A DNA stretch of 38,612 bases from Apostichopus californicus (GCA_020650975.1 JAIPMN010071832.1:6237-44848); one strand, 5' to 3'; shown: positions 9,900-21,354, counted from the first letter of the stretch. Made by a program: numbers and translations. The notes: generated by a model from the sequence alone, not told the origin.

Positions 9900-12800
9900 G
9901 GTGTCACAAACGCACATACACACTCACACACACGCATGCGCCATCGTACAAGCAAAGCTTACGACTATCATCGAAACCAAAAGTTAGGCTCCAGCTTATA
10001 CAACTGGTCTGATAACCATTATCAGTGTTGCAACTCAAAGGTGAACAGTAGACCGTATGGAAATAAAATATTCGTAATATCGTAATCTGATATCGAACAT
10101 AAACCAATCACGGTACGCGAACCAAGTTTTAGTAGGATTTTGAAACGTGCGACCCAGGGACGCTTCTGCTCGAAAATGTTTGAATGCAATAGATAAAAAC
10201 GTGCGCCCTCTCATACACTCCTGTGATAAAACCTGAAGCCAAATAGCTCTCATATGTTTTTGAAGTCAAGCAGAACATTACCGGATCCGATTACTGTCAC
10301 TTATAGACTAATTAGCATCGTAGAGGATTATATATACACTTAAAACAGAATAATAGGTGCAGTACATTCAAGCAAATGTATAAATTAGAATGTTCACCAA
10401 AGCTGATGTTTATCCTGTCCTAGTAGGCTTAGCCTAAGCTTAGTGTATAAAATACACTGAATTATTTTCCTATATCCGTAGGCCAAACAAGCTATACTCC
10501 AATTCTGATTAGCTGATTGTTGAGGGCTCGTAAATATCAGGTTACATCACCTAAAACATGCTTTTTGACCCTCAGGCCACATCAATTCGCATTTGAAATA
10601 AGACGGTCGTGATGATTTTCTGTATAATATTTACAGATTAATAGACGCAATTTAAAAACAAAAGATTAATTTTGCTGTGATCCCAAAGCTAGTAAGAAAA
10701 TGTCCCAACATTTCGGCCCATACAGCATGTGCAAAGTTCTCGGTTAACCGGTTTCAATAACTTGAGCGAATGAGAGCCATTCAAAGGCGTCTCTGGAAAT
10801 TGGGAAAGCCAAATAGGACGTCAGTCTATCGGAGCTTTACTCTCCATCATTTAGGATCCGTCGTCAATGCACATTTTTACACTCCAGGTACTGTGTATAG
10901 ATGCGACAAGCATGTTCTAACCGTTATGCCATACTTTTTTTTTTGTACTGGGGAGAGGGCGGTCCTAATAAGTTACTTGACTGTAATATTAATGATGATA
11001 TTCATGTAGGGAGGAAGATAACACAACTTTAAAATAGGAGATGTTGAAAGAATTTGTCTTCATATATTGGTCTAGTTCCGAGGATATGGAAACATGCAAA
11101 CAAACATTGAACCAAATAACTTCATGAACAAACCGAAATTGTTATGAAACCAGGCATATACTACTAGACTTTGCGATGACATTTGCAGAGCCACCGACAT
11201 CGGGGTGGGGCAGGGTTATGACCCCCAATAATATCAAAGCAATGATTTTCAAATAGACCTTTTTTAACACGTAAATTTGGTGAATTTTACAACTTTTATC
11301 TTGGCCTCAGGCTGTCTTGCCCCGCCCCCCCCCCTCCCAAACAGGAAACCCGTACCGGTGTTCTGATTAGCAACTTGAAGGAGAAATGTAAATATCCACT
11401 CCCTTAAACACGTATAAAGCGATGCAGAAAATATGACAATAATCTGATTTTTTTTGCTATGTAATAGGAATCAATCTTTGGAACAAGTGGATATGGACGG
11501 TGGCTTAATAGGACATAGGAAATGATAAAAAGGATCCTCAAATCTCAAGATGTTGACTCATATCTCCAAATTGTGACTTTCTTGTTTTAATTTTGAGATG
11601 TGAGGACCCCCTTAATGCCTATCTCCCTATTAAGCCATAGTAGAATTAGAATACCTTTGAGAAAATTTTTTTTTGCTGTGACCATGCATCTCCCCCCCCC
11701 CCCCACCCCCTTTTAAATTCATGTCGGTAGCCCAGTATTTCGTGACTTTGACGTTGTATCACGTTTCAAAAAAATAACCGTTTGCACTGGTTGCCCCGTG
11801 ATAATGGAAGCTGAGTAGCCTGGTCTAAAAGCCTAATTATCAATAGCTATCCAGACAGTCGGGTCCTGGAGATCCCAAGCCCACCTTATTGGGCCAACAA
11901 CTTATCACTCCGTTCCCAGCAGGCTCACTGCACATACTACATCTAAGTTCGACCACCCAAATCAGCCTTAAAATAAAAATTGTTCCAACTTGGCATTTTC
12001 TGTCACTGAAACTTATATGCAACAGAATACTTACGAACGTGTTGTAGGCGTATCACTCATACACTGTGTATGCATATTGTGTGAGTTAGATGGAGCAAGT
12101 ACCACGTGCTTGTTGTATAGCCAAATGAGCCACTTTGGACAGCGCATGCGGTACGAATCCATCATTCATGTACAGAATTCACAAAATGCCTGTCGACTGA
12201 CTGAACTCGCGATCTTTAGATCTTTAGAGTTGTAACAAATTATCACTCAGTAAGTAAGTGGTTTTAAATTGTCCCCCTATTTCAAAAAGTGGGGAGTTGT
12301 CCCTCTTTGACCCCCCCCCCCCAGGATTGACGCCCTTGGTTTGGGATATAAACGTTTATAATTTCTCACGGGCGTAACAAACTATTTAATGCCTAAACGA
12401 CCTAGCCAGCATAACAACACATAGGTATAGGCCAAGCGTCAGCCTCGGCCCGCAATGTTGACGCCCTGGGGCTGTTAAGATGGGGTTTTTCAATAGCCTA
12501 GACTGAACCTTGGAAGTTTAGAGTTGCAATCTGTTTGGCGTTGGCTCCTGGTCGCGAACCGGTCATTCGTGTGACGTCTGTCAAATTGCTGGATTGAATC
12601 TGTTAATTGGTCGGACTGTTAAGTGATACACATCTAAGTGTCATGCAAATACAATTTCTAGGCAGTTAGTTGGTCATATCTAGAATGTAGACTACAGAGT
12701 GAGAGTTTATGGTATAGAGTCGTATTACTTTGTAATTCTGTTAGTAATGCCAACATTGGCAAGTTGATTCATTAATACATTGCAATCAGGTTCCTGATAC

Positions 12801-14080
12801 TGAATGCTCAAATTTGTTCAGACATTCATGATCTTTAATCTTCTTAATCATGTAAAATCTCAGGATGTTTATATTATCATAAAAGGCGATATAAAGTTGT
12901 TAGTTGTTATTGTGTTCAGTTAAATATATTCAACACGATTTTTTCCCATTATAGAGAAGATTCTCTTCTCTTTGTTTCATTTGCTACAATCACGGGTAAA
13001 ATAATGGAAGACGAAACCCATACAGATGTAAACCTGCATATTAATTTAGGGGATTATCTCTACGCTACCCATCCCTCGTAATATCTGATTTTCCCACAAC
13101 GTTTCAATACTGTTTCTTATATCTGGACTGCGAAATGAAAGAGAAAATGCAGAGAGCTGAAGGAAACACGAACAACCACCATTAGGTGGTCACATCCCTT
13201 CCAATTTTATTCCTTAGAAAATATCAGAAACATCTTAGAGAAGACATTTCCTTTCGATAACTGATTTGTGCTACTAAAAAGGATTGCTATCAATTCTCGA
13301 AATGATCTCACTGATCCAAGTTTGGAAATGGCATAGTATAAAGAAAACAGCTAGAATTTCTGTGGTAAATTGCATCATTTTTCTATGGAATTAGAAGACT
13401 GACTTTATGGGGGTTTTGTCCCGAAAGACAGTATTGATAGTTCTTGTTGCGTGCGATATGAGCTATCTTTCTCCGTATATAATAAACATAAAAGAGACAT
13501 GAGATATGAATAGACGAATTAGCCTATGAGTACTCTATTTGAATATTTGTCATTATTGATAATATCATAAAGCTATGTTTATATGTACTTTGTATATTTG
13601 AGACGAATACTTGCATGCCGGTAGTAAACACTTGTTGAACTTTGAATGTGATGGATCATGGTTAGACATCCTGGCATATTTGGAGCAGTTTCGGGAATTG
13701 TTCATTACGAAAATATGATTGTAGCTACTTTCAGATACCCACCTAGTGTGATATTTGTGTAGTTGTTACAGCAAAAATGATTTGCATATCCAAACGATAT
13801 AAGCCATTTGCTGCACCATATGCAGAGTTAGGTAAAAACAAACTGCACTAACGGCTTATACCATGCAGCAATAAGTATATCTTGGTCTTTCATTTCACTT
13901 TGTACATAATTGTATAGTTGAGGTTCGTGAAATACAATGCATAATCAACTAATACTTTGTAGGTTTACGGGACTGGATATGAAGTTGTCCTGATCAACTT
14001 CAAAAGATGCTCAGACTCACCAAACCGCATTCTGCATAAATTACAAAACACACTCCACGAAATGTATCACTACTAAACAA
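9900..14080. other. Long stretch without a recognisable gene
   Basis: I see a CA-rich simple stretch at 9910-9940 (ACACACTCACACACACGC) and poly-C tracts at about 11325-11337, 11692-11704 and 12310-12322. There is also an A/T-rich inverted pair around 11530-11640 (ATCTCAAGATGTTGACTCATA facing TTTTGAGATGTGAGGAC). All open frames are short and lack recognisable motifs. No tRNA-like cloverleaf or LTR was found. Confidence 0.45.
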
Positions 14081-14084
14081 TCAA

Positions 14085-14363
14085 CCGATTCACACAGAGA
14101 TTTCCGTAAATACTGTAAATCTACTGGATCGTGCTGATAAATATGATAAATAGGTAGCATGTGCTACTAGGTTTACAGTAAGAACTGAGGATGTGTGTAA
14201 TCCGAACAAATGCATCAAACTGGATTTACTGGGGTAACACAAATCCTCAGTTCTTGCTGTAATCCTAATAGCACATGCTACTGATTTTCAGCACGATCCA
14301 GTTTTTACTTTGGTACAAAACTTTAAGATTTATATTAGTTACTGTGTTCTCTGTGTGTATCGG
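14085..14363. mobile_element. 279-bp hairpin MITE
   Basis: The whole segment is an imperfect inverted repeat. The left arm starts CCGATTCACACAGAGA (14085-14100) and the right arm, complemented, starts CCGATACACACAGAGA (14348-14363). Inner arms 14123-14197 and about 14232-14302 pair strongly: ACTGGATCGTGCTGA, GTAGCATGTGCTA and AAGAACTGAGGAT all occur on both. About 35 bases form the loop. There is no coding capacity. This fits a miniature inverted-repeat transposable element; no target duplication is clearly visible. Confidence 0.75.
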
Positions 14364-14449
14364 GTAAGGGATTTTATAAAAATGGTTGTCCAGCCTGTAA
14401 CACTATAGCAATCAGTGAAGTTCTTGCTGAAAATCATTGGTAATGAGGC

Positions 14450-15130
14450 AATCGCGTAGCCATAGTTTCATTTTAAGGAGGTGGGAGGTGGTGGATACAA
14501 TTTATTGACCTGTCAAGGAGAATGCTTTTGCTATCTGCGCGAGGTCCAGGGGCCCCTGGTAGGGTCCAGGGCTTCGCCTTTGTTATTAAATATTCAATAC
14601 TGGATATGATGAGCATAATATTGATTTGTTGGGCAGAAATTATTCAAGTAGGTAATGACTCACTCAAAATTGAAGCTAATTCTACGATGACCCATCTTAC
14701 CCCCCCCCCCCTTCTCTCTCTCTTCTCTCCCTGGTATTCTCTCTCACTTCTCTCCTTTTTTTGTCTATCCTCTTACGCGTTTGTAGTGGGGCAGGTGTAT
14801 TTGCTGGTGGAGTAATGAGGTATAGTAACGCTAGGCACTGTGCCAGGTAAAATGTTGATAAATACATTTGTCATACGATATTTTGCTCTTCAGTGTGTTT
14901 CCGCTTACCTGTGTACATAACTAATGGGCGGGCACTTTGTTTTTGTTTGTTTATAAGTGAACTATTCTTTGGATGATCTGTTTTTGTTACGAACGACTTC
15001 CATGGGCACCCTCTGGCACCTCCGTGGCCATTTATAAACCTTGAATAATTTTGATAGTACTTGGGAACTGTGCTATACAGCTCCAGCCTGGTTGGTATGT
15101 GTGCATGGGACACTTGTCTCGGGTGCGTAA
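14450..15130. other. No gene; hAT-like end motif and poly-C
   Basis: CGCGTAGCCATAGTTT at 14452-14467 resembles the terminal motif of the hAT-like sequences at 26300 and 27340, suggesting another decayed element. A palindromic CCAGGGGCCCCTGG lies at 14547-14560 and a poly-C tract at 14700-14710. Open frames on either strand show no recognisable domain. Confidence 0.35.
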
Positions 15131-15136
15131 TGACTA

Positions 15137-15826
15137 AGTGAGGGAATGGTGGATTTTCGCCATACTTACTGTGTAGGCCCTTCATGCATTATTGAGTCAT
15201 GGCATGTATCTTGCAGTACATCGTTAATTTGCTCTCATGCGTATTAATGAAGGAGTGGGGTTATCTGTCACCAGAACCACAGCAAAAGGTATTGAAATCA
15301 AGGAACACAAGTTACTAACCAATGAAAGACCAATTTGCTATATAGAATAGTCACCCGCAGCTTCTTCAAATTGAGTTTGTCCAAAATAACCTTTAAAGCT
15401 TTTCAACGTGAGGCATTGGTGCTTCGGTGGAAAGCTATAAGCATTTAATGTATTGCAGCTGTTGTATTCAAAATAATTTTTTAGTGAGGGAATGGTGGAT
15501 TTTCGCCATACTTACTGTGTAGGCCCTTCATGCATTATTGAGTCATGGCATGTATCTTGCAGTACATCGTTAATTTGCTCTCATGCGTATTAATGAAGGA
15601 GTGGGGTTATCTGTCACCAGAACCACAGCAAAAGGTATTGAAATCAAGGAACTTAAGTTACTAACCAATGAAAGACCAATTTGCTATATAGAATGGTCAC
15701 CCGCAGCTTCTTCAAATTGAGTTTGTCCAAAATAACCTTTAAAGCTTTTCAACGTGAGGCATTGGTGCTTCGGTGGAAAGCTATAAGCATTTAATGTTTT
15801 GCAGCTGTTGTATTCAAAATAATTTT
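15137..15826. repeat. Near-identical 346-bp tandem duplication upstream of the LRAT-domain gene
   Basis: AGTGAGGGAATGGTGGATTT occurs at 15137 and again at 15483, and the following 340-odd bases match with only about four substitutions by eye (for example ACACAAGTT/ACTTAAGTT, GAATAGTC/GAATGGTC, ATTGCAGC/TTTGCAGC). The copies abut head to tail without spacer and have no TIRs or LTR features. High identity means a recent duplication, active homogenisation, or an assembly artefact. It ends about 690 bp before the LRAT-domain coding region. Confidence 0.9.
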
Positions 15827-15829
15827 TTT

Positions 15830-16500
15830 TATTTTGACACTGCATAAGAGTGAAGTTCAGTAGTTTGCTTTTAGTGTTTTTACTCTTAAAAGTCATCAGT
15901 ATTGTCTCAAATATGATAGAAAACCAAATAATGGTAAACAACGCTCAAATTTCAACAGCATTTTACCCATCCTATAATTGTGTTTAATTTTAATTTCATA
16001 TTTAAATAATCATCAAACGCTACGAACATTTTTGAGAATCAGTTCTCTGGAAAAGTATCTTTGAAAACATGCTAACATTTAGGGCCAAATACTGATGATC
16101 TTCAAGTTACATCAAAAAGTCATGTGTTAAATTTCAAGTTTGTCGAGAAACAGGAAGCTTCTTTGTTTTCTTTCTTTTTTATTTCATTTCATTGAAGAAG
16201 TGGAGTTTGTTTTCATTCATTTTTTTTCATTTTTGATCATTCAATTCATACCTCCATTGTATGTGTGACTATTGACTATGCATATCAATGTTGAGGAAAT
16301 TGGTGTATAATTGTCATGTGTGAGCACTAGTGGTGTTAATACGCAGGCCCTTTAAAGTTAATATCAATATTTTTCTTACTCGTTCACGTGATTCAAATGA
16401 AACTTAGTCATGCTATAGCATTGTGATTCGGGATGTTTTTTAAGGTGTAATTGCAAGCTTTATCTCCCGGAATTTTAATGGCACTCGTTGCATGGTGTGT
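15830..16500. other. Upstream region of the LRAT-domain gene; no coding sequence
   Basis: AT-rich sequence with T-rich runs (16150-16240). It presumably contains the promoter, 5' exon or first intron of the downstream gene, but I cannot place a transcription start or a donor site with confidence. Confidence 0.4.
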
Positions 16501-16511
16501 TCTACCTTCAG
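16501..16511 (+). other. Candidate 3' splice acceptor
   Basis: TCTACCTTCAG is a pyrimidine-rich tract ending in AG, directly followed by ACAAG and an ATG at 16517 with A at -3. This suggests that the coding exon begins at 16512 after a 5' non-coding exon, and it favours 16517 over the upstream in-frame ATG at 16478. Confidence 0.5.
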
Positions 16512-16516
16512 ACAAG

Positions 16517-17989
16517 ATGTCTCAGGAATTCATCAACCTCGACAGTGCTAGTCCCGAGACGAAATGTATGTGCCTCGAACCTGATGAAAAGTTCCACAAA
16601 AAATATAGTGACAACGACCATGAAGGTAGGGATGTGATTCTATGCGAAAGGTGTGGATGTGAAAATCGTGAGATTACGGTGTGTGAAGACGATGAAGAAT
16701 CTCCCGCAGCCGACACGGAGTTAAAGAACCAATCAAGTTGCACTGTGATTAATAAAGCAGCAGAGGCGAGGAAACGACTACAAGCTGGCGATCATGTCGC
16801 GTGGGGAAAGAAGAAAGACATTGTTCTGACAACAGTGAAGTATGACCACCACGCAATCGTATGGTCGATTGATGAAGAAAACATGATCATCATCGAATAC
16901 AAAAAACTAACGAATTCAAAGAAGTTAACAATCCAACAGACGACATATTCCTTGTCCTGTGCCGATCAAATGGGCTATGGTGATTTCTATTGCATTAATT
17001 ACCCGCGACTGTTAACTCGGCTGAATCCACCATGGGTGGTACTTGGCAGAGCCTTAAGTAGATTGGGTGAACGTGGGTATAACATTTTGTTTAACAATTG
17101 TGAATCTTTTGCAACCTTCTGTAAACGTGGTGTCGCTCGGTCTTTGCAAGTCTCTGAAAATATTTGCAAAGTTGTGACTACAATAGCGAGAGAGCTACAA
17201 ACAGTGTGTAGGTCCCCGAGGTTTGTAGCTTTGTTAAGTAACTTTGCAGGTGCAGAGGGGTTTGAAGCAGTAACGACACAAACAAATTTGGTTGGTGGTG
17301 TATTGTACCTTGTTTTTGAGGGAATGTTGTGTTGCGTAGATATCTACAAGCTATATGGTCAAAGGCATGACGAAGGAATAACGCATAAGCATTTTAAAGA
17401 ACTGGTAGTCGAGCGTTTGGTACTAGCGATCGGTAAAGTCATTGTAGGAACTACAACGGGAATCCTCGGTGGTTTTGCAGGGGGATATGTTGGTGGAGCA
17501 ATTGGGGGTGTAGTGACGCTAGGCTCACCGCCAGGTATAGCGATTGGCGCGAGTGTTGGAACTTTCATTGGTAGCGTAGCAGGAGGTGTTGGTGGTGTTG
17601 CTACCTTGAGTGGTTGCAGAACAATCTCATGGTCCCTTTTGAACTCCGTGGATGTTAAGTCTATTACTACGTTAAAACTTGGTGACCATGTCATCCTTCT
17701 CGGAGAAGCGTTCCTGCATCCCCGTTGCCATGCCATAATATCTGGTATAGATCGCGCAGATAAGAAAATAAAAGTGATAAGAAACTACTATAAACGAGGT
17801 GTCGTCGAAGAATGGATTGTTTATGTGCCAATGAAGAAAATGGTGTATAATGTAGGGGACTGTTACTCGGTACCAAAAGTCCTAGAAAATGCAAGAAGTA
17901 AACTTGGTAAAAAGAGGTATAGCATAGCTACTTACAACTGCAAAACATTTGCAGTGGAACAAAAGATGAAAAAGGAACTTAAGTTTTAA
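16517..17989 (+). CDS. Tandem LRAT-domain (NlpC/P60-like) protein with glycine-zipper linker
   Basis: The product is 490 residues from the chosen start. The N-terminus is acidic with clustered Cys (CMC, then CERCGC at about 43-48) that could bind metal. The first LRAT-type domain spans about 87-210: AGDHVAW at 90-96, catalytic-type His in DHHAIVW at 110-116, and the Asn-Cys motif NNCESFATFC at 193-202. A glycine-rich hydrophobic stretch (about 308-366, repeated GxxxG) follows and may insert in or lie on membranes. The second LRAT-type domain spans about 385-485: LGDHV, His in RCHAII at 403-408, YNCKTF at 473-478. Known LRAT/PLAAT relatives are thiol acyltransferases or phospholipases acting on membrane lipids through a His-Cys centre; that is inferred here, not shown. 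The frame is intact over almost 1.5 kb. An in-frame ATG at 16478 would add 13 residues. No clear polyadenylation signal was found downstream. Confidence 0.85.
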   Translation: MSQEFINLDSASPETKCMCLEPDEKFHKKYSDNDHEGRDVILCERCGCENREITVCEDDEESPAADTELKNQSSCTVINKAAEARKRLQAGDHVAWGKKKDIVLTTVKYDHHAIVWSIDEENMIIIEYKKLTNSKKLTIQQTTYSLSCADQMGYGDFYCINYPRLLTRLNPPWVVLGRALSRLGERGYNILFNNCESFATFCKRGVARSLQVSENICKVVTTIARELQTVCRSPRFVALLSNFAGAEGFEAVTTQTNLVGGVLYLVFEGMLCCVDIYKLYGQRHDEGITHKHFKELVVERLVLAIGKVIVGTTTGILGGFAGGYVGGAIGGVVTLGSPPGIAIGASVGTFIGSVAGGVGGVATLSGCRTISWSLLNSVDVKSITTLKLGDHVILLGEAFLHPRCHAIISGIDRADKKIKVIRNYYKRGVVEEWIVYVPMKKMVYNVGDCYSVPKVLENARSKLGKKRYSIATYNCKTFAVEQKMKKELKF

Positions 17990-18470
17990 CCTGTGAAGGC
18001 AAACCTCGACCACATTATTATTACTATAGAACTTTGAATTTGAGAGATATAACGAACCGCGGCCAGCAGGGGAGGACGTATCAATTGTGAGCTCGATTCT
18101 TAAAATTTAAATCAAAACTGGTACCGACATTATGTAGTAAACATCAAATTTCTGTATTAATGCACTGTCCAAATAGGCTAGTATTAGATAGCCAAATATC
18201 AATGTTAAACTGCTGTAGTGATGCTTTACATTATTTCGCTTATTTTATTTGTTTTTTTCACAACATATACAACAAATGTAGCAAATACAGAGATTTATGG
18301 AATGTGAAAAGTAAGTGTATCAAGAAACCCTCGAAGGATTATATCTAGTGATACACTCCCTGTACATAGAGTACACAGATAAATTACAAAAAAAAAAAGA
18401 ATTAAGAAAAGAAATAAGAAAAAAAGAAAAGGAAGAAGAAAAAATTAAGAAAGAAAGAGGAACCTCAATC
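17990..18470. other. 3' flank of the LRAT-domain gene; A-rich tract
   Basis: Probable 3' untranslated and flanking sequence. No AATAAA was found by eye. An A-rich purine run (18388-18465) lies at the 3' boundary of the minus-strand LINE. Confidence 0.45.
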
Positions 18471-19780
18471 TCAGTATAAGTTTATATTAAGCAGCAAAAA
18501 AGTCCATGTGATGCTTGTACGAGGACGAAGGCTATATTTTTCTACATTGGTGTGACTGCGATTAGGGCGTAAAATGTGTATGTGTCGTGTGTTATCATTG
18601 TGAATGTCATGGATATGAACTAGGAAATTGTCGAAAGCAGGTGGGACCTGTCCATGAATAGCTCTATAGGCAAATGTGGATACATATACATTTATTAAAT
18701 CCGGAAACTTATGGATGTTAAAATATTTCAAAAGTTAACTTGTATGTTCATTGTAATTGGCAAATGAAACGTGTCTAATTGCTCTTTTTTGAAGAACAAA
18801 GAGTTTTTAAACATGTGTGATCGGTACCAAACCATACTAGTATGCAGTATGTAAAATGTGGTGCGATTAAAGTAAGATACAACGAACGTAAACTTCTTTT
18901 GGGTAAAACATGATTAAGTTTTGAGAGAATGCTGCAGCCCTTAGCAGTTTTAGTTGCAATAGACCGTATGATTGTTCCATGTTAAACGGGAGTCAATTTA
19001 AACACCTAAAACCTTAGTGCAATTCACTCTGTGCAGACTCTCATTGTTCATTTTCAGATCTAGAGTAACGTCATCGGCCTTATACGCTCACTGTTACTGA
19101 AAACGATATAGTTAGTTTTCCTGACGTTTAGTGAAAGTTTGTTAGCAGTAAATCAATCATGAAACTTAACAAGTTCTAAGTTAAGAATATGTTCCAATAC
19201 ATTTGGGTCATGAACAGTGAAAAAGACACTTGTATCGTCCGCGAAAAGGATCGTAAAACATAGGGTAGACACATTCCTTATATCATTTATATAGATAATA
19301 AAAAGTAGAGGACCTATGATTATAGAGCCTTGGGGAACACCGCAGCGAATAGTATGACTTAGAGATTTAGTTTCGTTAAAATTAGTTAATTGGATTCTAT
19401 TATTAAGGTAACTTGTTATCCACTCAAGACATTTTCCTCTGATGCCATAATATTAAGCTTATTAAGCAAAATGCTGTGGTCGATGGTTTCAAACGCTTTC
19501 GAAAGATCAAGAAAAATTCCAAATGAAATCTTATTATTATCTAGGACATTGGACAATTTGTCAAATGCCTCAGCAAGTGCCAGATCCGTTGAGTGTTTAG
19601 GCCTGAAACCATATTGACCATTATACAATACATTGTGTTTGTTAATGAAGTTAAAAATACGATTACCCACGATTATACATTGTAAACTCCTATATCGGTA
19701 TCTGTTAGAAGCGATGAAAGCTATCATAGATTTCTGAAAGTCCGATTGTTTAGATTTGTTTGCGTGTACTTTGTTAATGA
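18471..19780 (-). mobile_element. 5'-truncated non-LTR retrotransposon (CR1/Jockey-like reverse transcriptase)
   Basis: Read on the minus strand from about 19700, the segment shows in order: YGFRPKHSTDLAL, FLDLSKAFETIDHSILLNKL (first catalytic Asp region), a CGVPQGS block near 19345, and GPLLFIIYINDI. The catalytic LFADDTS box follows near 19235, then RSLYLTLIAPHFTYCILVWF near 18850. The typical C-terminal region is at 18731-18480 (NTRHIHILRPN, SLRPRTSITW). One extra residue in the GS-I-GP loop, stops and frameshifts (for example near 18790) show decay. The endonuclease and the N-terminal half are absent, as is usual for 5'-truncated insertions. Clade assignment within CR1/Jockey/L2-like groups is uncertain. 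Confidence 0.85.
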
Positions 19781-19809
19781 CACAGAATGAGTCGTTTTCC
19801 GCTTCCATG

Positions 19810-20505
19810 TTATAAATCAGTCATAAAATACACAGCACGTTAAACTTCGTTACGTATATATTTACTTTGTTTTAGGTAACAGTTTCAATTCAGTTCAGTA
19901 CATCATATATACTGTCGAACGACGGTTCATGCAGTGCAGTGGATTGTACAAACCAGTGTAGTAAGTTTTTAAAATTTTCATTCCACGGCTGATCCAAATA
20001 CTTTAATCACACTTATTATTTCAAAATGTTGAATCATTTCCGAAAACAACTTGTGTACAGTAGTTTTGTGTATCGTATAAGTAATGACGTGGTGATTTCA
20101 TTTATTGCATATATGAAAACGGTATGCTGAACTATCTTATCATTATACTTAGTTATGTATTAATGGCATGGTAACCGTATAGACAAAAGCCGAACTTCAA
20201 TCTGTACAGGCTCATAAATGTATCTAGTATCAAGAGTAATTCATTACGTTAGGCTACATTTATATGGTTTATCCCTACTTGTTGCAGCACTTTCCACAGA
20301 TAATATCTAAGAAGATAAGAAAGGAATATATGCAAATTGTTAGGGTAAATGTGTACAAGTTTTTCTCGTAAGTAGCACTATTATTTTCCTTGTAAAGAAT
20401 GTGTACTCAATTCACCAGATCATTCTGTAGCTTTTGTTATGTAACCCACTTATTCACCTACCCTATTACGTAATATAAGTTACCATTCAAGTCTCCGAGT
20501 CTTCC
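19810..20505. other. No recognisable gene
   Basis: AT-rich sequence between the LINE and the LTR-like segment. I saw no open frame of note and no RNA gene. Confidence 0.45.
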
Positions 20506-20508
20506 GAT

Positions 20509-21105
20509 TGTTACGATCCCAGATGCGCTCACGCATTCTACATAACTGGAACTCGCCAACAAAGTGTTTCGCAGACTTCGTGAATATTCATAGCCTACTG
20601 GAACATTCCTTTACACTCCGGGTATAAAAGTCGCAGACGCCCGATTGAGCGCCCTCTCCGTTTTCCCCGTTCGTTCCGTTAAGAGGTTGTCGCCACACCT
20701 CTGATGGTTCCTTGGCTTGATTACTGTGCCCATTTTAAACACAGTATATATTTTAACTCTATACTTTTGTCGGAACTCCGACCTACTCACTCTAATGGAT
20801 TCTCGTCGCTCTACCTGAACTTTATCTACATTCAGCCGAACTACTTCTAAAGCAAACCTGGACACTATCCGCCTAGCACTAAGGTAACTCAAGAATTAAG
20901 CAGAAACTCTCCCCTCGGCTCTCCAAGTCCAGAAAGACGTTAATTGAATTAAGAAACTATAGTTATGTATTATGTTCATATTTATTCTTTGTTCTGCCAT
21001 GTAAATAGCTTATTAAATGCTATAAACTTACTTTCATCCTCGTGTTCTCCTTTTTATGTCATGTGATCTGTTCTCCACATTAATTCTGAGAACGGTCACG
21101 TAACA
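20509..21105 (+). mobile_element. Candidate solo LTR (597 bp)
   Basis: The segment begins TGTTACG and ends CGTAACA, a 7-bp inverted terminal pair with the TG...CA ends of LTRs. Inside, GTATAAAAG (20620-20628) is a good TATA box, followed by a GC-richer leader-like section and, near the 3' end, an ATTAAA polyadenylation-type signal at 21013-21018. That order (TATA, transcribed part, poly-A signal) fits a plus-orientated LTR. No internal retroviral-type coding sequence adjoins it, and the flanking 5 bp (CCGAT, CTTTA) do not match, so a target duplication is not demonstrated. A non-TE promoter remains possible. Confidence 0.5.
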
Positions 21106-21354
21106 CTTTATTATTGATTTGAGAGTATCGAAAGCCACTTTAATTCGTAATCCAATAACAGGCTATAAACACAAGATAATAACAATTTGTAATTATTGTA
21201 AGATTTTTAGGATTGAGTATTATCACCTTACACATGCAGAGGGAATTGGAGCAATGATCATACTGGATCTTAAGTATCGTTGGTAGAACTTTGATTAGTG
21301 GTGTAGGGAAATATATATGAGGGAATATAAACATACGCCCATCGCACTATTTTT

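Noticed and set aside
9904..9945. CA-rich stretch as a regulatory element
   Set aside because: A simple short microsatellite with no context supporting function.
14871..15185. 104-residue minus-strand open frame
   Set aside because: It ends inside the 346-bp duplication and shows no domain; length is within chance expectation.
16451..16516. Upstream extension of the LRAT-domain protein to residue 1 at 16451 or to the ATG at 16478
   Set aside because: 16451 is TTG, and the 16478 ATG lies before a good splice acceptor; 16517 has better context. Kept only as an alternative.
17359..17736. 125-residue minus-strand Pro/Thr-rich open frame
   Set aside because: It is the antisense of the glycine-zipper section of the LRAT-domain gene.
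20611..20892. 93-residue minus-strand open frame with Arg-rich peptide
   Set aside because: Lies antisense within the candidate LTR and has no recognisable domain.
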